From Methyloversatilis discipulorum (GTDB taxonomy: Bacteria; Pseudomonadota; Gammaproteobacteria; Burkholderiales; Rhodocyclaceae): 64,000 nt of DNA. The stretch covers positions 1,612,001 through 1,676,000 of the forward strand of contig NZ_ARVV01000001.1 of the NCBI RefSeq assembly GCF_000385375.1, read 5' to 3'. Shown piece after piece: positions 41,845 through 50,923 of the stretch. A model generated the notes under the pieces. That model saw only the letters and a program-made list of their open reading frames with translations. It had not been told where the DNA came from and ran no database searches. The position numbers were made by a program, and so were the translations under genes. Position 1 is the stretch's first letter. Each line of letters starts with the position of its first letter.

Positions 41845-42558
41845 GTGCACAGGCTTCCCTCGGGCACCGTGCGGGTGTTCGTATCGCCGATGGCGGCCTA
41901 CGATGCCGTCAGCCTGCGCCAGCTCGAACGCACGGTGCTGGTGCCCGAGGAACAGCGCCGTTCGCGCGCCATCCTGCGCCCGCCCAGCCGCGAGGCCTTC
42001 ATTGCAGCGCACGCGCTGAAGCGTCTCGTGATGCGTGCACTGCTCGGGCACGCCCCCAGTTTCGCCTGTGAGGCGGGCGGCAAGCCGGTGCTTGCGGGCC
42101 ATGCGCTGCATTTCAACATCAGCCACTGTGACAGCCACGTCGCGCTGGCGCTGTACAGCAGCGCGCCGGTCGGTGTAGACGTCGAGTCGGTGCCGATGCG
42201 GGTGTCGATGCCGCAGGTCATGCAGGCTGCGCTGACGGCGAGCGAACGCTCGCGCGTGATGGCGGAGAGCGACCCCGAGCGCTCCTTCCTGATCCACTGG
42301 ACGGCCAAGGAGGCCTACGTGAAGGCGACCGGCGAAGGCCTGGCGCGCGGCTTCGACACGCTCACGCTGGGTGCGGGCGCAGGACCGCTTCATCTGCTCG
42401 GTGAACGGGTCGCCGCGCACAGTCTGCACTGCCGCTCAGCCCGCGAGCACGTGCTGTCGGTCTGCGCCCTGGGCGGAAGGGGAGACGCGGTGCAGGAGGT
42501 GCGGATCGAGTCTGTCATCTGTTCGCTGCGCGGTGTCGAGGTCCTGCGCTCGCGGTAG
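41845..42558 (+). CDS. Sfp-type 4'-phosphopantetheinyl transferase
   Basis: A 237-residue enzyme that would activate the cluster's carrier proteins by attaching phosphopantetheine. Magnesium and CoA-binding motifs are GVDVES (Asp112, Glu114) and HWTAKEAYVK (Trp152, Lys155, Glu156, Lys160). The GTG at 41845 is chosen because it falls 2 bp after the thioesterase stop and gives full family length; ATG 41890 is an alternative that would lose 15 residues. It is the last gene of the operon. Confidence 0.92.
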   Translation: MHRLPSGTVRVFVSPMAAYDAVSLRQLERTVLVPEEQRRSRAILRPPSREAFIAAHALKRLVMRALLGHAPSFACEAGGKPVLAGHALHFNISHCDSHVALALYSSAPVGVDVESVPMRVSMPQVMQAALTASERSRVMAESDPERSFLIHWTAKEAYVKATGEGLARGFDTLTLGAGAGPLHLLGERVAAHSLHCRSAREHVLSVCALGGRGDAVQEVRIESVICSLRGVEVLRSR

Positions 42559-42585
42559 CGCGGCCCGCTGCCGCCGATCAAAAAA

Positions 42586-42605
42586 GGATAGGAATGATTC
42601 GCACT
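42586..42605. promoter_or_regulatory. Possible Fur-like box before the DUF6502 gene
   Basis: The sequence GGATAGGAATGATTCGCACT partly resembles betaproteobacterial Fur sites (AATGATTCGCA core). It lies between the phosphopantetheinyl transferase stop and the DUF6502 start. The match is imperfect, and neither neighbour is an obvious iron gene. Confidence 0.2.
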
Positions 42606-42658
42606 CCTGTTTGACTGGACTGTGGGATACTTTTGCGCACCCGAATCCGGTCGCTCCA

Positions 42659-43468
42659 ATGACAGACCCCTCCAGCTCTGCCGTCCTGACATCGACGCTG
42701 CGCGCCGTGCTGCGCCCCGTGGTGCGCTTGATGCTGGCGCGCGGGGTCACCTTGCCGCTGGCGGTCGAGTTGCTGAAGCGCGTCTATGTGCAGGTTGCGA
42801 TCGAGAATGCCGGGCGTGACGGACCGGTCACCGACAGCCGGGTGAGCCTGCAGACCGGCGTGCATCGCAAGGACGTCAAGCGGCTGCGCAGTCTGCCCAG
42901 CGCGCACGCCGATCTGCCGCGCAATGTGTCGCTGGGTGCGCAACTGATCAGCCGCTGGGTGGGGCAGGCGCCGTGGCGTGATGCGACCGGTGGCGCGCGG
43001 CCATTGCCGCGGCTGGCCAGCGCGGGCGGCGATGAGTCTTTCGAGGCGCTGGTTGCGTCGGTGAGCAAGGACATCCGTGCGCGACCCGTGCTGGACGAGT
43101 GGCTGCGACTGGGTATTGCCCACCTGAATACGCGCGACGAGGTCGTGCTGAATACCGGCGCTTTCGCGCCGCAGGACGGCGCCGACGAACAGCTCGCGCG
43201 TTTCGCGCTGCACGTCGGTGACCACGCGATGGCGGCAGTCGACAATCTGCTCGGTCAGGGCGATTCGTGGTTCGAGCGCGGCGCGCACTATCGCGGGCTG
43301 TCGGCGGCGGCGGCGTCGGCGCTGCATGCACGGGCTTCGGAACTGGGTGCAAAGGCCCTGCAATCGCTGGAGCGCGACGCAGGCGCCGGCGCCCGGTCAG
43401 CCGACGATGCAGGTCGGCGACTCACGGTCGGCGTCTACGTCTACGCGGAGCACGACAGGCAGCGCTGA
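42659..43468 (+). CDS. DUF6502-family protein, possible DNA-binding
   Basis: A 269-residue cytoplasmic protein. The start LRAVLRPVVRLMLARGVTLPLAVELLKRVYV and the following VTDSRVSLQTGVHRKDVKRL match the DUF6502 type, with a helix-turn-helix-like N-terminal half. The rest is mixed alpha-helical with a FALHVGDHAMAAVDNLL segment. Function is unknown. It has its own upstream gap of 100 bp and is probably not part of the polyketide operon, though it could be its regulator. It converges with the esterase gene, 13 bp apart. Confidence 0.7.
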   Translation: MTDPSSSAVLTSTLRAVLRPVVRLMLARGVTLPLAVELLKRVYVQVAIENAGRDGPVTDSRVSLQTGVHRKDVKRLRSLPSAHADLPRNVSLGAQLISRWVGQAPWRDATGGARPLPRLASAGGDESFEALVASVSKDIRARPVLDEWLRLGIAHLNTRDEVVLNTGAFAPQDGADEQLARFALHVGDHAMAAVDNLLGQGDSWFERGAHYRGLSAAAASALHARASELGAKALQSLERDAGAGARSADDAGRRLTVGVYVYAEHDRQR

Positions 43469-43481
43469 GCCTGACGTTTCA

Positions 43482-44129
43482 TTACGCAGTCAGCACGCCC
43501 AGATGTTCGACCTGTCCCGCCAATGCGGCGCCGAGCAGTGCGTGCTGGTCGGCGTCCAGATGCACGCCGTCGTGCGGGCTGGTGCTGATCACACGCCCGG
43601 CGTCGAAGAAGGCGCAGCCCAGTTCTGCGCACACCGTCCGCAGCGCATCGGCCAGACCGACGCATTTCGTATCCCCGCCAACGAATTTCTGCGCGATCGG
43701 GCCTTTCGGCGAACCGATAGGCGGTGGCGCGACGACCAGAACCGGAGGCACCGGCATTCCGGGTTCGATCGGTGCTTCGCGGATCGCGCGCACCAGCGTT
43801 GCCGTGCCCTGGGCCGAGTGCCAGGCGGTGTGTGGATGCATGGACTGGAAGTCGTTGGTGCCCAGCATCAGCACCACCAGCGACAGCGGTGAGTGGATTT
43901 CGATGCGCTGCGCCAGTCCCGTCAGTCCGTTGCGGCCCGGCTTGAACGGATCGTCCCACACGGTGCGGCGGCCGTTCAGGCAGTCCTCGATCACGCGCAC
44001 CCGGCGCCGGTCGCCGTTGAGCGCGTTTTCCATCACACCCGGCCAGCGGCGATCGAAGTCCAGCCGCTGCCGCGTGGTCGGCACGATGCCCCAGGACAGC
44101 GAATCGGCATAGACGAGTATCTGCTGCAT
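43482..44129 (-). CDS. SGNH-family esterase (arylesterase-like)
   Basis: A 215-residue SGNH hydrolase. Block I is YADSLSWG with Ser nucleophile, block III GTNDF, and block V DGVHLD carries the Asp/His pair. YADSLSWG is close to the GDSLTWG-type acyltransferase/arylesterases. The start ATG 44129 has GGAGG five bases upstream; an in-frame ATG 12 bp earlier contains that site. No signal peptide, so probably cytoplasmic. Confidence 0.85.
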   Translation of the reverse strand: MQQILVYADSLSWGIVPTTRQRLDFDRRWPGVMENALNGDRRRVRVIEDCLNGRRTVWDDPFKPGRNGLTGLAQRIEIHSPLSLVVLMLGTNDFQSMHPHTAWHSAQGTATLVRAIREAPIEPGMPVPPVLVVAPPPIGSPKGPIAQKFVGGDTKCVGLADALRTVCAELGCAFFDAGRVISTSPHDGVHLDADQHALLGAALAGQVEHLGVLTA

Positions 44130-44459
44130 CAATGCCTCCATCAAAAAATTAAATGAATGCGCGGGCAGTGTGACACGTCGCCGATGCTGCGATGCGCAAA
44201 TGCCGGTCGCGTGCGCCGCGCCTGCGCCATCTCGCGGGCGATCGGTCCTGCCGCGGCGCCGGAGGCGTGATCCCGCATGTTCATGGAATGGCGGGTTCGG
44301 GGCAGGGGAGCAGGGTCTGACAATGTTCCATGTCACTGATTCGGTGGCAGTTCCGGGCGCTCAAGGCGATAGGGAGGACGCCGTAAAGTCGGTCGTTGCC
44401 TGCACTGGAGGAGAACCGGCGGGCAGCGACTTCCGCCCATCACCGCTGGAGAGATAACG
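44130..44459. other. Intergenic between divergent esterase and chemoreceptor genes
   Basis: These 330 bp carry the divergent promoters. An AT-rich patch (AAAAAATTAAATGAAT) sits next to the esterase start. Before the chemoreceptor gene there is GGAGAGATAACG, its ribosome site. I find no RNA gene or credible small ORF. Confidence 0.35.
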
Positions 44460-46124
44460 ATGACAACGCGCTCGACGAACTTGCCCGACAGCCTGGCCGA
44501 GCAGGCCGCCCCACCGGCGCAGCGCGTGGACCTGCGCCGGTCGAATCATCTGCGCATGGGCAGTTTCGGCTTCTGTGCGCTGTTCTTCGCGCTGTTCGGG
44601 CTGGCCGCCGCCTTCGAGCTGGTGAACCCGCGAGCCGCCGCGCTGCTCGCCTGTGCCGCCGGCGCGATGATCGCCTTCGCCGATGCGCTCTATATCCGTC
44701 AGATGGACCACACGATCGCGCTGATGGCCGACGCGCTGGCCGACAGCGGACGCGATGTGAACGATCTGTCGAGCGAATTCGTGCTGCCGGAAAGTTCGCC
44801 GGTGAAGGCGATCAGCAAGCTCATCGCCGAGCGCGACGGACGCGTGCGCGACATGGTGTTCCGCGTGCGCCGTGGCACCTTGGGAGCAGCCTGCCATACC
44901 GCCCATCTGACGCGCTCGCTGCGCGATACCGCGGGTCTCGCGCAGTCGCAGCGGGCGCTGGCCGAGCAGGTATTCGCCGCCAGCGAAACCTCGCGCAGCG
45001 CGGTCGACAGCGCACGTCAGCACGCCAATGATCTGGACGAGGCGACCACGCGCCACCTGCAGGCGGCGCGCGTGTCGCTGGAGGAACTGCAGTCAGCGGC
45101 CGCCCGCGTCGACGAGTTCGAGGCGCGCGTGCAGGCCTTCAACCGTACGGTGCAGCAGCTGCAGAACCAGTCGGCGGAAATCAGCCAGGTGGTGCAGATC
45201 ATCAGCAGCATTTCCGACCAGACCAATCTGCTGGCGCTGAACGCGTCGATCGAGGCGTCGCGTGCCGGCGAGAACGGCCGCAGCTTCGCCGTCGTCGCCG
45301 ACGAGGTGCGTTCGCTGGCCGAGCAGGTCAAGGCGGCGACCGAAGGCGTGAGCCAGAACATCGACCGGATGAATCGCCTGGTCGCCGGCACGCGCAGCGA
45401 AACCGACGACATCCGCGACCACATCCTGGCGACCGGCGAGGCGGTGCGCCGCGCCTCCGGTCGTTTCGGCAGCATGGTCGGCGAGTACGAGGTGATGGGT
45501 GAGCGTATCGCGCGCACCGGCGACGCGATACGCAGCCTGAGCGACACCAACGACCGCATCCATACGCTGGTCAGCGACATCCACACCGGCTGTGACCAGG
45601 TGGCGAGCCTGATGCTCGACGGCGAACAGAACCTGACCAAGGTGAGCCGCTCGACCGAACGCATCCAGGATCTGGCCGCCTCGTTCCGCGTCGGCTCCGA
45701 CCAGCTCGAATCCATCGTCGGCGCGCTCGGCCGTTACCGCGACCAGTGCAGCGCCGCGGTCGCCGGTGCGGCGACCGTGCTGGTCGACGACGACGGCGAG
45801 GAGGTCGCGCCGCGCGCCGGTCGCGTTGCCGCGCTGCCCGAGGTCACGCGTGCGCTTGGCGCACTGCGCGGCGAGGTGAGCGCCGTGCGCTACGCGCTGG
45901 TGACCAATCCGTCGGGGCAGGTGCTGGGCAGCGCCGGCAGCTGTCCGGCGCCGGCCGACATCGCCCGGCGGGCGGCAAAGAGCGAGCGCGCACTGCTGAT
46001 GCAGCCCTTCGCGGCCGACGACGGCACGCTGTATTTCGACATTGCCCTGCCTATCCGTCGCGGCAACCGCAACTGGGGCACGCTGCGCGCCGGCGTGCCG
46101 GCCGAACTGATGCTGGCCGCGTAA
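44460..46124 (+). CDS. Methyl-accepting chemotaxis-like protein with C-terminal extra domain
   Basis: A 554-residue membrane signalling protein. Two close membrane spans (about 34-70) leave almost no periplasmic loop. The signalling hairpin is clear: [43 protein letters not shown] sequence at about 255-300. After it, residues 440-554 form a second soluble domain (LRGEVSAVRYALVTNPSGQVLGSAG to RNWGTLRAGVP) that looks like a small cytoplasmic sensor of PAS/Cache type. Lack of a periplasmic domain suggests it senses internal or redox state. It is followed 32 bp later by a HyaC-like cytochrome b. Confidence 0.88.
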   Translation: MTTRSTNLPDSLAEQAAPPAQRVDLRRSNHLRMGSFGFCALFFALFGLAAAFELVNPRAAALLACAAGAMIAFADALYIRQMDHTIALMADALADSGRDVNDLSSEFVLPESSPVKAISKLIAERDGRVRDMVFRVRRGTLGAACHTAHLTRSLRDTAGLAQSQRALAEQVFAASETSRSAVDSARQHANDLDEATTRHLQAARVSLEELQSAAARVDEFEARVQAFNRTVQQLQNQSAEISQVVQIISSISDQTNLLALNASIEASRAGENGRSFAVVADEVRSLAEQVKAATEGVSQNIDRMNRLVAGTRSETDDIRDHILATGEAVRRASGRFGSMVGEYEVMGERIARTGDAIRSLSDTNDRIHTLVSDIHTGCDQVASLMLDGEQNLTKVSRSTERIQDLAASFRVGSDQLESIVGALGRYRDQCSAAVAGAATVLVDDDGEEVAPRAGRVAALPEVTRALGALRGEVSAVRYALVTNPSGQVLGSAGSCPAPADIARRAAKSERALLMQPFAADDGTLYFDIALPIRRGNRNWGTLRAGVPAELMLAA

Positions 46125-46156
46125 GCGGCCACGACCACCGAGATCGGGAGAACAGC

Positions 46157-46861
46157 ATGCTTTCGCACGAACAGATGCGGCAGGTGGAGCAGGGCGGCCG
46201 CACGCAGCACGCGGTCTATGTCTATGAAGCGCCGGTGCGGCTGTGGCACTGGATCACCGTGCTGGCGATGACGGTGCTGATGGCGACCGGCTACTTCATC
46301 GGCACGCCCTTCCTGATGCTGCCGGGCGACGACGCAGGCATGTATCTGATGGGCTATGTGCGCTTCGCCCACTTCGCCGCCGGCTACGTCCTCGCCATCG
46401 GCTTTGCCGGTCGCATCTACTGGGCGCTGGTCGGTAACGAGCACGCGCGGCAGATCTTCATGCCGCCGCTGTTCAAGCTCGCGTGGTGGAGCGAGGTGAT
46501 GTTCGAACTGCGCTGGTATTTCTTCCTCGAGGACAGACCGAAGAAGTACGTCGGCCACAACCCGCTGGCCGCGGTAATGATGTTCTTCCTGTTCGTGCTC
46601 GGCACGCTGTTCATGATCTTCACCGGCTTCGCGCTGTACAGCGAAGGTGCCGGCCACGGTCACTGGAGCGGCGTCGTGTTCGGCTGGGTGCTATGGCTGA
46701 TCGGCGACAGCCAGACGGTGCACAGCCTGCATCGCCTGGGCCTGTGGCTGCTGCTCAGCTTCATCCTCGTCCATGTGTATGCGGCGCTGCGCGAGGACAT
46801 CATGAGCCGGCAGAGCATCATCTCGACGATGATCAGCGGCTGGCGCTCCTTCCGCGATTGA
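46157..46861 (+). CDS. HyaC-like b-type cytochrome (Ni/Fe-hydrogenase cytochrome b family)
   Basis: A 234-residue, four-helix membrane cytochrome. It starts QHAVYVYEAPVRLWHWITVLAM (first His ligand), then MGYVRFAHFAAGYVLAIGFAGRIYWALVG and a late HSLHRLGLWLLLSFILVHVYAA with further His ligands. The pattern matches HyaC, the quinone-reactive subunit of membrane hydrogenases. No hydrogenase genes are nearby, so it may serve another periplasmic redox partner. Start ATG 46157 has GGGAG upstream. It probably shares a transcript with the chemoreceptor gene. Confidence 0.88.
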   Translation: MLSHEQMRQVEQGGRTQHAVYVYEAPVRLWHWITVLAMTVLMATGYFIGTPFLMLPGDDAGMYLMGYVRFAHFAAGYVLAIGFAGRIYWALVGNEHARQIFMPPLFKLAWWSEVMFELRWYFFLEDRPKKYVGHNPLAAVMMFFLFVLGTLFMIFTGFALYSEGAGHGHWSGVVFGWVLWLIGDSQTVHSLHRLGLWLLLSFILVHVYAALREDIMSRQSIISTMISGWRSFRD

Positions 46862-46989
46862 CGCGCGCTGCACGCAGGCGGCTCAGCGCGACGCAGGCCG
46901 CAAACCCAAATGAAAATTCCGTGCCGCATTTGGCTGCCGGACGGGCGCTGCCAACCCCGTAGACATGCGCCCGCCGGCTGCGCGCAGGA

Positions 46990-47613
46990 TCAGGCGCCGT
47001 CCGGCCGCACCTTCGGAACGCTGCCGTCGGAGCGCCCCTTCAGGTAGGCGTACAGGTCGTCGAACTTGTCGGCGAGGTAGGGGTGACCCGGCATGCCGCG
47101 TTCGAGCCGGCCGTCGATCACCGCGTGCCGCACTTCGTCCTTCGACAGCTTCTTCAGCGACTCGATCAGCGACGGCCCGACCATGCCCTCCTGCGCCGGA
47201 CCGTGGCAGCGCTCACAGGCGGCCGAGCGCCAGGTCTTCCAGCCTTTCACGATATCGCCACCGGCGACCGCCGTGCCGTCTGCCGGCGCGGTGCCCGAGG
47301 ACGGTGCAGGAGCGGGCTGACCGGATGGAATGGGACGTGCGTTTTCCGTGGTGTCGGGCGGGGTCTTGCCGTTCGGCGTGGTCGGTGCGTTCTGCATCGT
47401 ATCGGCCGGGGTGGGGGGCGTTGCGCCCGGGCCGGGCGCATCGGGCAGCGCTGCCGCGGCAGGAGGCGAGGGCAGTGCCGGCGCGGCGGTATCAGCCGCG
47501 GGCGCTGCGGCCTCGGCCGCCGGCGCGGTGACGGGTTTCGGCGGGTCCTGCGGTTTGTCGCAGGCGGCGAGCAGCAGGGCGAAGCTTGCGACGGCGAGAT
47601 GCGTGGTTTTCAT
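46990..47613 (-). CDS. c-type cytochrome lipoprotein with Pro/Ala-rich linker
   Basis: A 207-residue exported cytochrome. Signal peptide ends in LLLAAC (lipid-anchored Cys18). Residues 20-120 are an extended Pro/Ala/Thr-rich spacer. One haem site, CERCH at 133-137, is in a small class I cytochrome domain with MVGPSLIESLKKLSKDEV and a Met ligand candidate at GMPGHPYL. The long spacer would let the haem domain reach across the periplasm. ATG 47613 has GGAGGATC upstream. It converges with the cytochrome b gene, a possible redox partner by position only. Confidence 0.86.
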   Translation of the reverse strand: MKTTHLAVASFALLLAACDKPQDPPKPVTAPAAEAAAPAADTAAPALPSPPAAAALPDAPGPGATPPTPADTMQNAPTTPNGKTPPDTTENARPIPSGQPAPAPSSGTAPADGTAVAGGDIVKGWKTWRSAACERCHGPAQEGMVGPSLIESLKKLSKDEVRHAVIDGRLERGMPGHPYLADKFDDLYAYLKGRSDGSVPKVRPDGA

Positions 47614-47769
47614 GACGATCCTCCAGTCTGTTGTGGGTGGGAATCGGGTGCTGTAGACGATGGTAGGCCGGATGAGACCGGATCGTGTGCGTTGTAGTCC
47701 TGTGCCGACGGTGCGCATGCTTCGTGGCATGCTGCGCCTTCCACAAGAACAGCCGGAGGAGACGCATCC

Positions 47770-48429
47770 GTGAGCAGACTGTACGACCCGCAGCACCGCA
47801 GCTTCCAGGACGAGTTCGGCACCCGCGCGATGGCCGACCGCATCGAGGAACTGGCCTGCCGCACCGAATTCGACGATGACAGCCGGGGCTTCATCGAGGC
47901 GATGGACATGTTCTTCCTGTCCACCGTCGATGCGCGTGGTCGCCCCACCGTGTCGTACAAGGGTGGCGACCCCGGCTTCGTGCGCGTGGTCGACGAGAAG
48001 ACGCTGGTATTCCCCAGCTACGACGGCAACGGCATGTTCTATTCGGTTGGCAACATCGCGCAGAACGCCGAGGTCGGCCTGCTCTTCATCTCGTTCGAGA
48101 AGCCGCACCGCATCCGCGTGCAGGGCAGGGCGACCGTGTCGCGTGACGACCCGATGATGGCCTTCTACAACGAAGCCGATTTCATCGTCCGCGTCGAACT
48201 GTCGGAACTTTGGCAGAACTGTCCGCGCTACATCCACCGCTATCAGCGCGTCGACCGCTCGCGCTACGTACCGCGCGCCGATTGCGAAACGCCGCTGGCC
48301 GAGTGGAAGCGCATCGACCTGGTGCAGGACGTGCTGCCGCCCGCCGACGCGGCGCGCGCGCAGGCGGCCGGCACGCTGGCGATCGAAGAGTGGATGGAAA
48401 AGGTGAAGACCGGCCATCCCGAAGCCTGA
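47770..48429 (+). CDS. Pyridoxamine 5'-phosphate oxidase-family FMN-binding protein
   Basis: A 219-residue split-barrel flavoprotein. The core includes MFFLSTVDARGRPTVSYKGGDPGFVRV and TLVFPSYDGNGMFYSVGNIAQNAEVGLLFI, followed by RIRVQGRATV. This matches the PNPOx-like/DUF related family rather than true PdxH. The start is GTG 47770 with a strong GGAGGAG site. Substrate unknown; it stands alone and is divergent from the cytochrome c gene. Confidence 0.8.
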   Translation: MSRLYDPQHRSFQDEFGTRAMADRIEELACRTEFDDDSRGFIEAMDMFFLSTVDARGRPTVSYKGGDPGFVRVVDEKTLVFPSYDGNGMFYSVGNIAQNAEVGLLFISFEKPHRIRVQGRATVSRDDPMMAFYNEADFIVRVELSELWQNCPRYIHRYQRVDRSRYVPRADCETPLAEWKRIDLVQDVLPPADAARAQAAGTLAIEEWMEKVKTGHPEA

Positions 48430-48468
48430 CGAGCACGGCACTCGGCATCGCCGGGTCCGGCGGGATGC

Positions 48469-49713
48469 CTACAGGCGGAAGCGCCCGGTCAGTTCATCGA
48501 GGCGGGATGCCAGGGACTGCAGGTGAGTGACCGAGCTGGCGAGCGTGTCGACGGCCGACTGGTTCTGTCCGGACATATTGGCGATGTGCTCGACGTTGCC
48601 GGCGATGTCGCTGGCGGCGCGACTCTGCTGTTCCAGTGCCTGATTGATGGCGCGCACCTCGTCGGCAGCGACAGATACCGCGTGGTGCGCGACGGTGATG
48701 ACGCCTGCCGCCGAATCGCTCGACGATTCGGCGACGCCGACGGCATTGCGTCCCTGCGTCAACGCATCCGACAGGCCGGCGGCCCGTTCCGACAGCGAGC
48801 GGGTGATGGTGTCGATCGCCGCCGCCGAATTGCCCGATTTCTCGGCCAGCTTGCGCACCTCGTCGGCCACCACGGCGAAGCCGCGGCCCTGTTCGCCGGC
48901 GCGTGCCGCCTCGATCGCGGCATTCAGCGCGAGTAGATTGGTCTGGTCGGCGATCTCGCGCACTTCGCGCGTCATTTCGGTGATCTGGCGGGCGTTCTCG
49001 ACGAAGGCGTCGGCCGCGCCCGACACCTCGTTCATCACGCTGGCGGTGCGGCCGATCGAGCCGCGCAGTTCGGTCAGGTGGGTCTGCGCCCGGGTCGACT
49101 GGTCGAGCGATTCGTCGGCCTGCCGCGCCGCGTTGCCGGCGTTGTCCGCCACCATGCGGATGGCGGCGGTCACGTCCTCGATCGACGACGCGGTCGAACT
49201 GGCCGCCTGGGTCTGCGCGCTCGACGCGGCGGCCACCCGCTGCGATTCGCCGCCGACCACACCTGAAGCTTCGACCAGCGACTGCGCCGACTGCTTGAGC
49301 TGCAGCACCAGCGCGCCCAGATCCTTGCGGATGCGCTCGGCGCTCTGCGCGATCGCGCCCAGTTCGTCGCGTGTCGTGCAGGCGACCGGCTGATGGAATT
49401 CGCCGCTGGCCAGCCGTTCGAGATCGGACGACAGCGTCTTCGCCGGGCCGATGATGGTGCGCTGCAGTGCCCACAGGAAGAGGCCGAAGGCGGCGATGAC
49501 GACAACCGCGAAGGCGGCGCCGGTTAGCATGAGCTTGTTCAGCGTGGCGGCGCGGATCGCCAGCGCCTCGGCGCGCGTGATGTCGCCGGTCAGCGTGTCG
49601 ATGGCCGACCACTCGACGCCGAGGCCGACCACCGCGGCGACCAGCAGCGCTGCCGTGCCGCCGCCGCAGATGACCAGAAGCTTGTTGCGGATGCTGCGAG
49701 AGATGAAGTCCAT
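48469..49713 (-). CDS. Methyl-accepting chemotaxis protein
   Basis: A 414-residue receptor with membrane spans at about 11-31 and 62-82, a very short periplasmic loop, a HAMP-like linker (about 83-135) and a cytoplasmic signalling domain with the conserved tip [37 protein letters not shown] sequence. It lacks a periplasmic ligand domain and any C-terminal CheR tether. A short-loop receptor like this may sense energy state or act through a partner. No che genes are near. Confidence 0.9.
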   Translation of the reverse strand: MDFISRSIRNKLLVICGGGTAALLVAAVVGLGVEWSAIDTLTGDITRAEALAIRAATLNKLMLTGAAFAVVVIAAFGLFLWALQRTIIGPAKTLSSDLERLASGEFHQPVACTTRDELGAIAQSAERIRKDLGALVLQLKQSAQSLVEASGVVGGESQRVAAASSAQTQAASSTASSIEDVTAAIRMVADNAGNAARQADESLDQSTRAQTHLTELRGSIGRTASVMNEVSGAADAFVENARQITEMTREVREIADQTNLLALNAAIEAARAGEQGRGFAVVADEVRKLAEKSGNSAAAIDTITRSLSERAAGLSDALTQGRNAVGVAESSSDSAAGVITVAHHAVSVAADEVRAINQALEQQSRAASDIAGNVEHIANMSGQNQSAVDTLASSVTHLQSLASRLDELTGRFRL

Positions 49714-49811
49714 GAGCGTTCCCGGCGGAAGATTGGTGTGCGGATCAACCCCCGGTTTAACGACCTGTTTCGCGCAAACTTGTGTCGAGCGGACGGCGTT
49801 TCTGCGGACAT

Positions 49812-49825
49812 TTGACCTATATCAG
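49812..49825. promoter_or_regulatory. Possible FNR/Dnr-type box
   Basis: TTGACCTATATCAG matches the FNR consensus TTGAT-N4-ATCAA at eight of ten positions. It sits 108 bp before the peroxidase start and 99 bp before the divergent chemoreceptor start. The match is short and could occur by chance. Confidence 0.25.
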
Positions 49826-49932
49826 TCCGGCGTGCGGTGCCGGCGCCGGCCGTCCGGGCGAACCGGCGGCTGTACATGCGGTCTGTCCCGCGTCGCGGCG
49901 CGTTCCAGTCGCCGCAGTCTGGGGAGTCATTC

Positions 49933-50904
49933 ATGTATTGGCGCATCCTGCTCATGCTGGCCGCCGCCACAGCCACGCCCTTGAGGGCCGAGGACAGGCC
50001 GGCGCAGGCCGGAGATTTCATCGAGGTGTTTCAGGGCCTGTTCGGCGAGCACAGGGGCGAGCGCAAGGGCCACGCCAAGGGTGTCTGTGCGGTCGGCAGC
50101 TTCACCGGCAGCGCCGAAGCCGCCCGGATGTTCAGTGCGCCGCTGTTCTCGGGTACGCGCTGGCCGGCGCAGATCCGCTTCTCGATGGCCGGCGGCGACC
50201 CGGCGGTCGCCGACAACGCACGTTCGCCACGCGGGCTGGCCGCGCAGTTCGAGCTCGGCGACGGCCGCGTGCACAACATCGCCACGCTGAGCACACCAGT
50301 GTTCGGCGCGGCCACGCCGGAGAGTTTCCTCGGCCTGCTGCGTGCCTCGCTGCCCGGCCCGGACGGCCGGCCCGATCCCGACAGAGTGGCTGCCTACCGC
50401 GCGGCACATCCGGACACGCTGCCGCAGTTCCGCTGGCTGCAGCAGAACCCGCCTCCGTGGAGCTACGCCAGCGCGCAGTACTTCGGACTGCATACCTTTC
50501 ATTTCGCGACGGCAGAGGGCGAGCGCGCGGTGCGCTGGCGCCTTCAGCCGCGCGACGGCGTGCGCGGCCTCACCGATGACGAGCGCGGCGCCGCCCCGCG
50601 CGACTTCCTCGCCGCCCGGCTGGGCGAGCGGGTGGCTCGCGGTCCGGTCCTGTTCGACTGGATCGTCACGCTCGGTCAACCGGGCGACAGCGAGTCCGAC
50701 CCCTCACTTGCCTGGCCGGAGGGGCGCACCGAACTGGTGGCGGGCACGCTGTCGGTTACGGCTGTCGGGGGCGACGCGTGCACCGGTCTCAACTTCGATC
50801 CGAACGTGCTGAGCGAAGGCATTCGTCCCGGCGATGATCCGATCCTGAAGATGCGCTCGCCAGCCTACGCCATCTCCTTCGGCAAGCGTCTCGGCGGGCG
50901 CTGA
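49933..50904 (+). CDS. Periplasmic catalase-related peroxidase
   Basis: A 323-residue exported haem peroxidase of the catalase-related (SrpA-like) group. A short signal peptide (ILLMLAAATATPLRA) is followed by the distal haem motif RKGHAKGVCAVGSF with His47, FSMAGGDPAVADNARSPRGLAAQF, and the proximal RSPAYAISFGKR with Tyr as iron ligand. It is shorter than true catalases (about 480 or more), so organic peroxide or limited catalase activity is expected. ATG 49933 follows GGGGAG. Confidence 0.9.
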   Translation: MYWRILLMLAAATATPLRAEDRPAQAGDFIEVFQGLFGEHRGERKGHAKGVCAVGSFTGSAEAARMFSAPLFSGTRWPAQIRFSMAGGDPAVADNARSPRGLAAQFELGDGRVHNIATLSTPVFGAATPESFLGLLRASLPGPDGRPDPDRVAAYRAAHPDTLPQFRWLQQNPPPWSYASAQYFGLHTFHFATAEGERAVRWRLQPRDGVRGLTDDERGAAPRDFLAARLGERVARGPVLFDWIVTLGQPGDSESDPSLAWPEGRTELVAGTLSVTAVGGDACTGLNFDPNVLSEGIRPGDDPILKMRSPAYAISFGKRLGGR

Positions 50905-50923
50905 ACCGGCAGCTTCCGCACGT

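Noticed and set aside
44385..44420. FliA-type promoter before the chemoreceptor gene (TAAAGT)
   Set aside because: The -10 GCCGATAA is absent at the required spacing.
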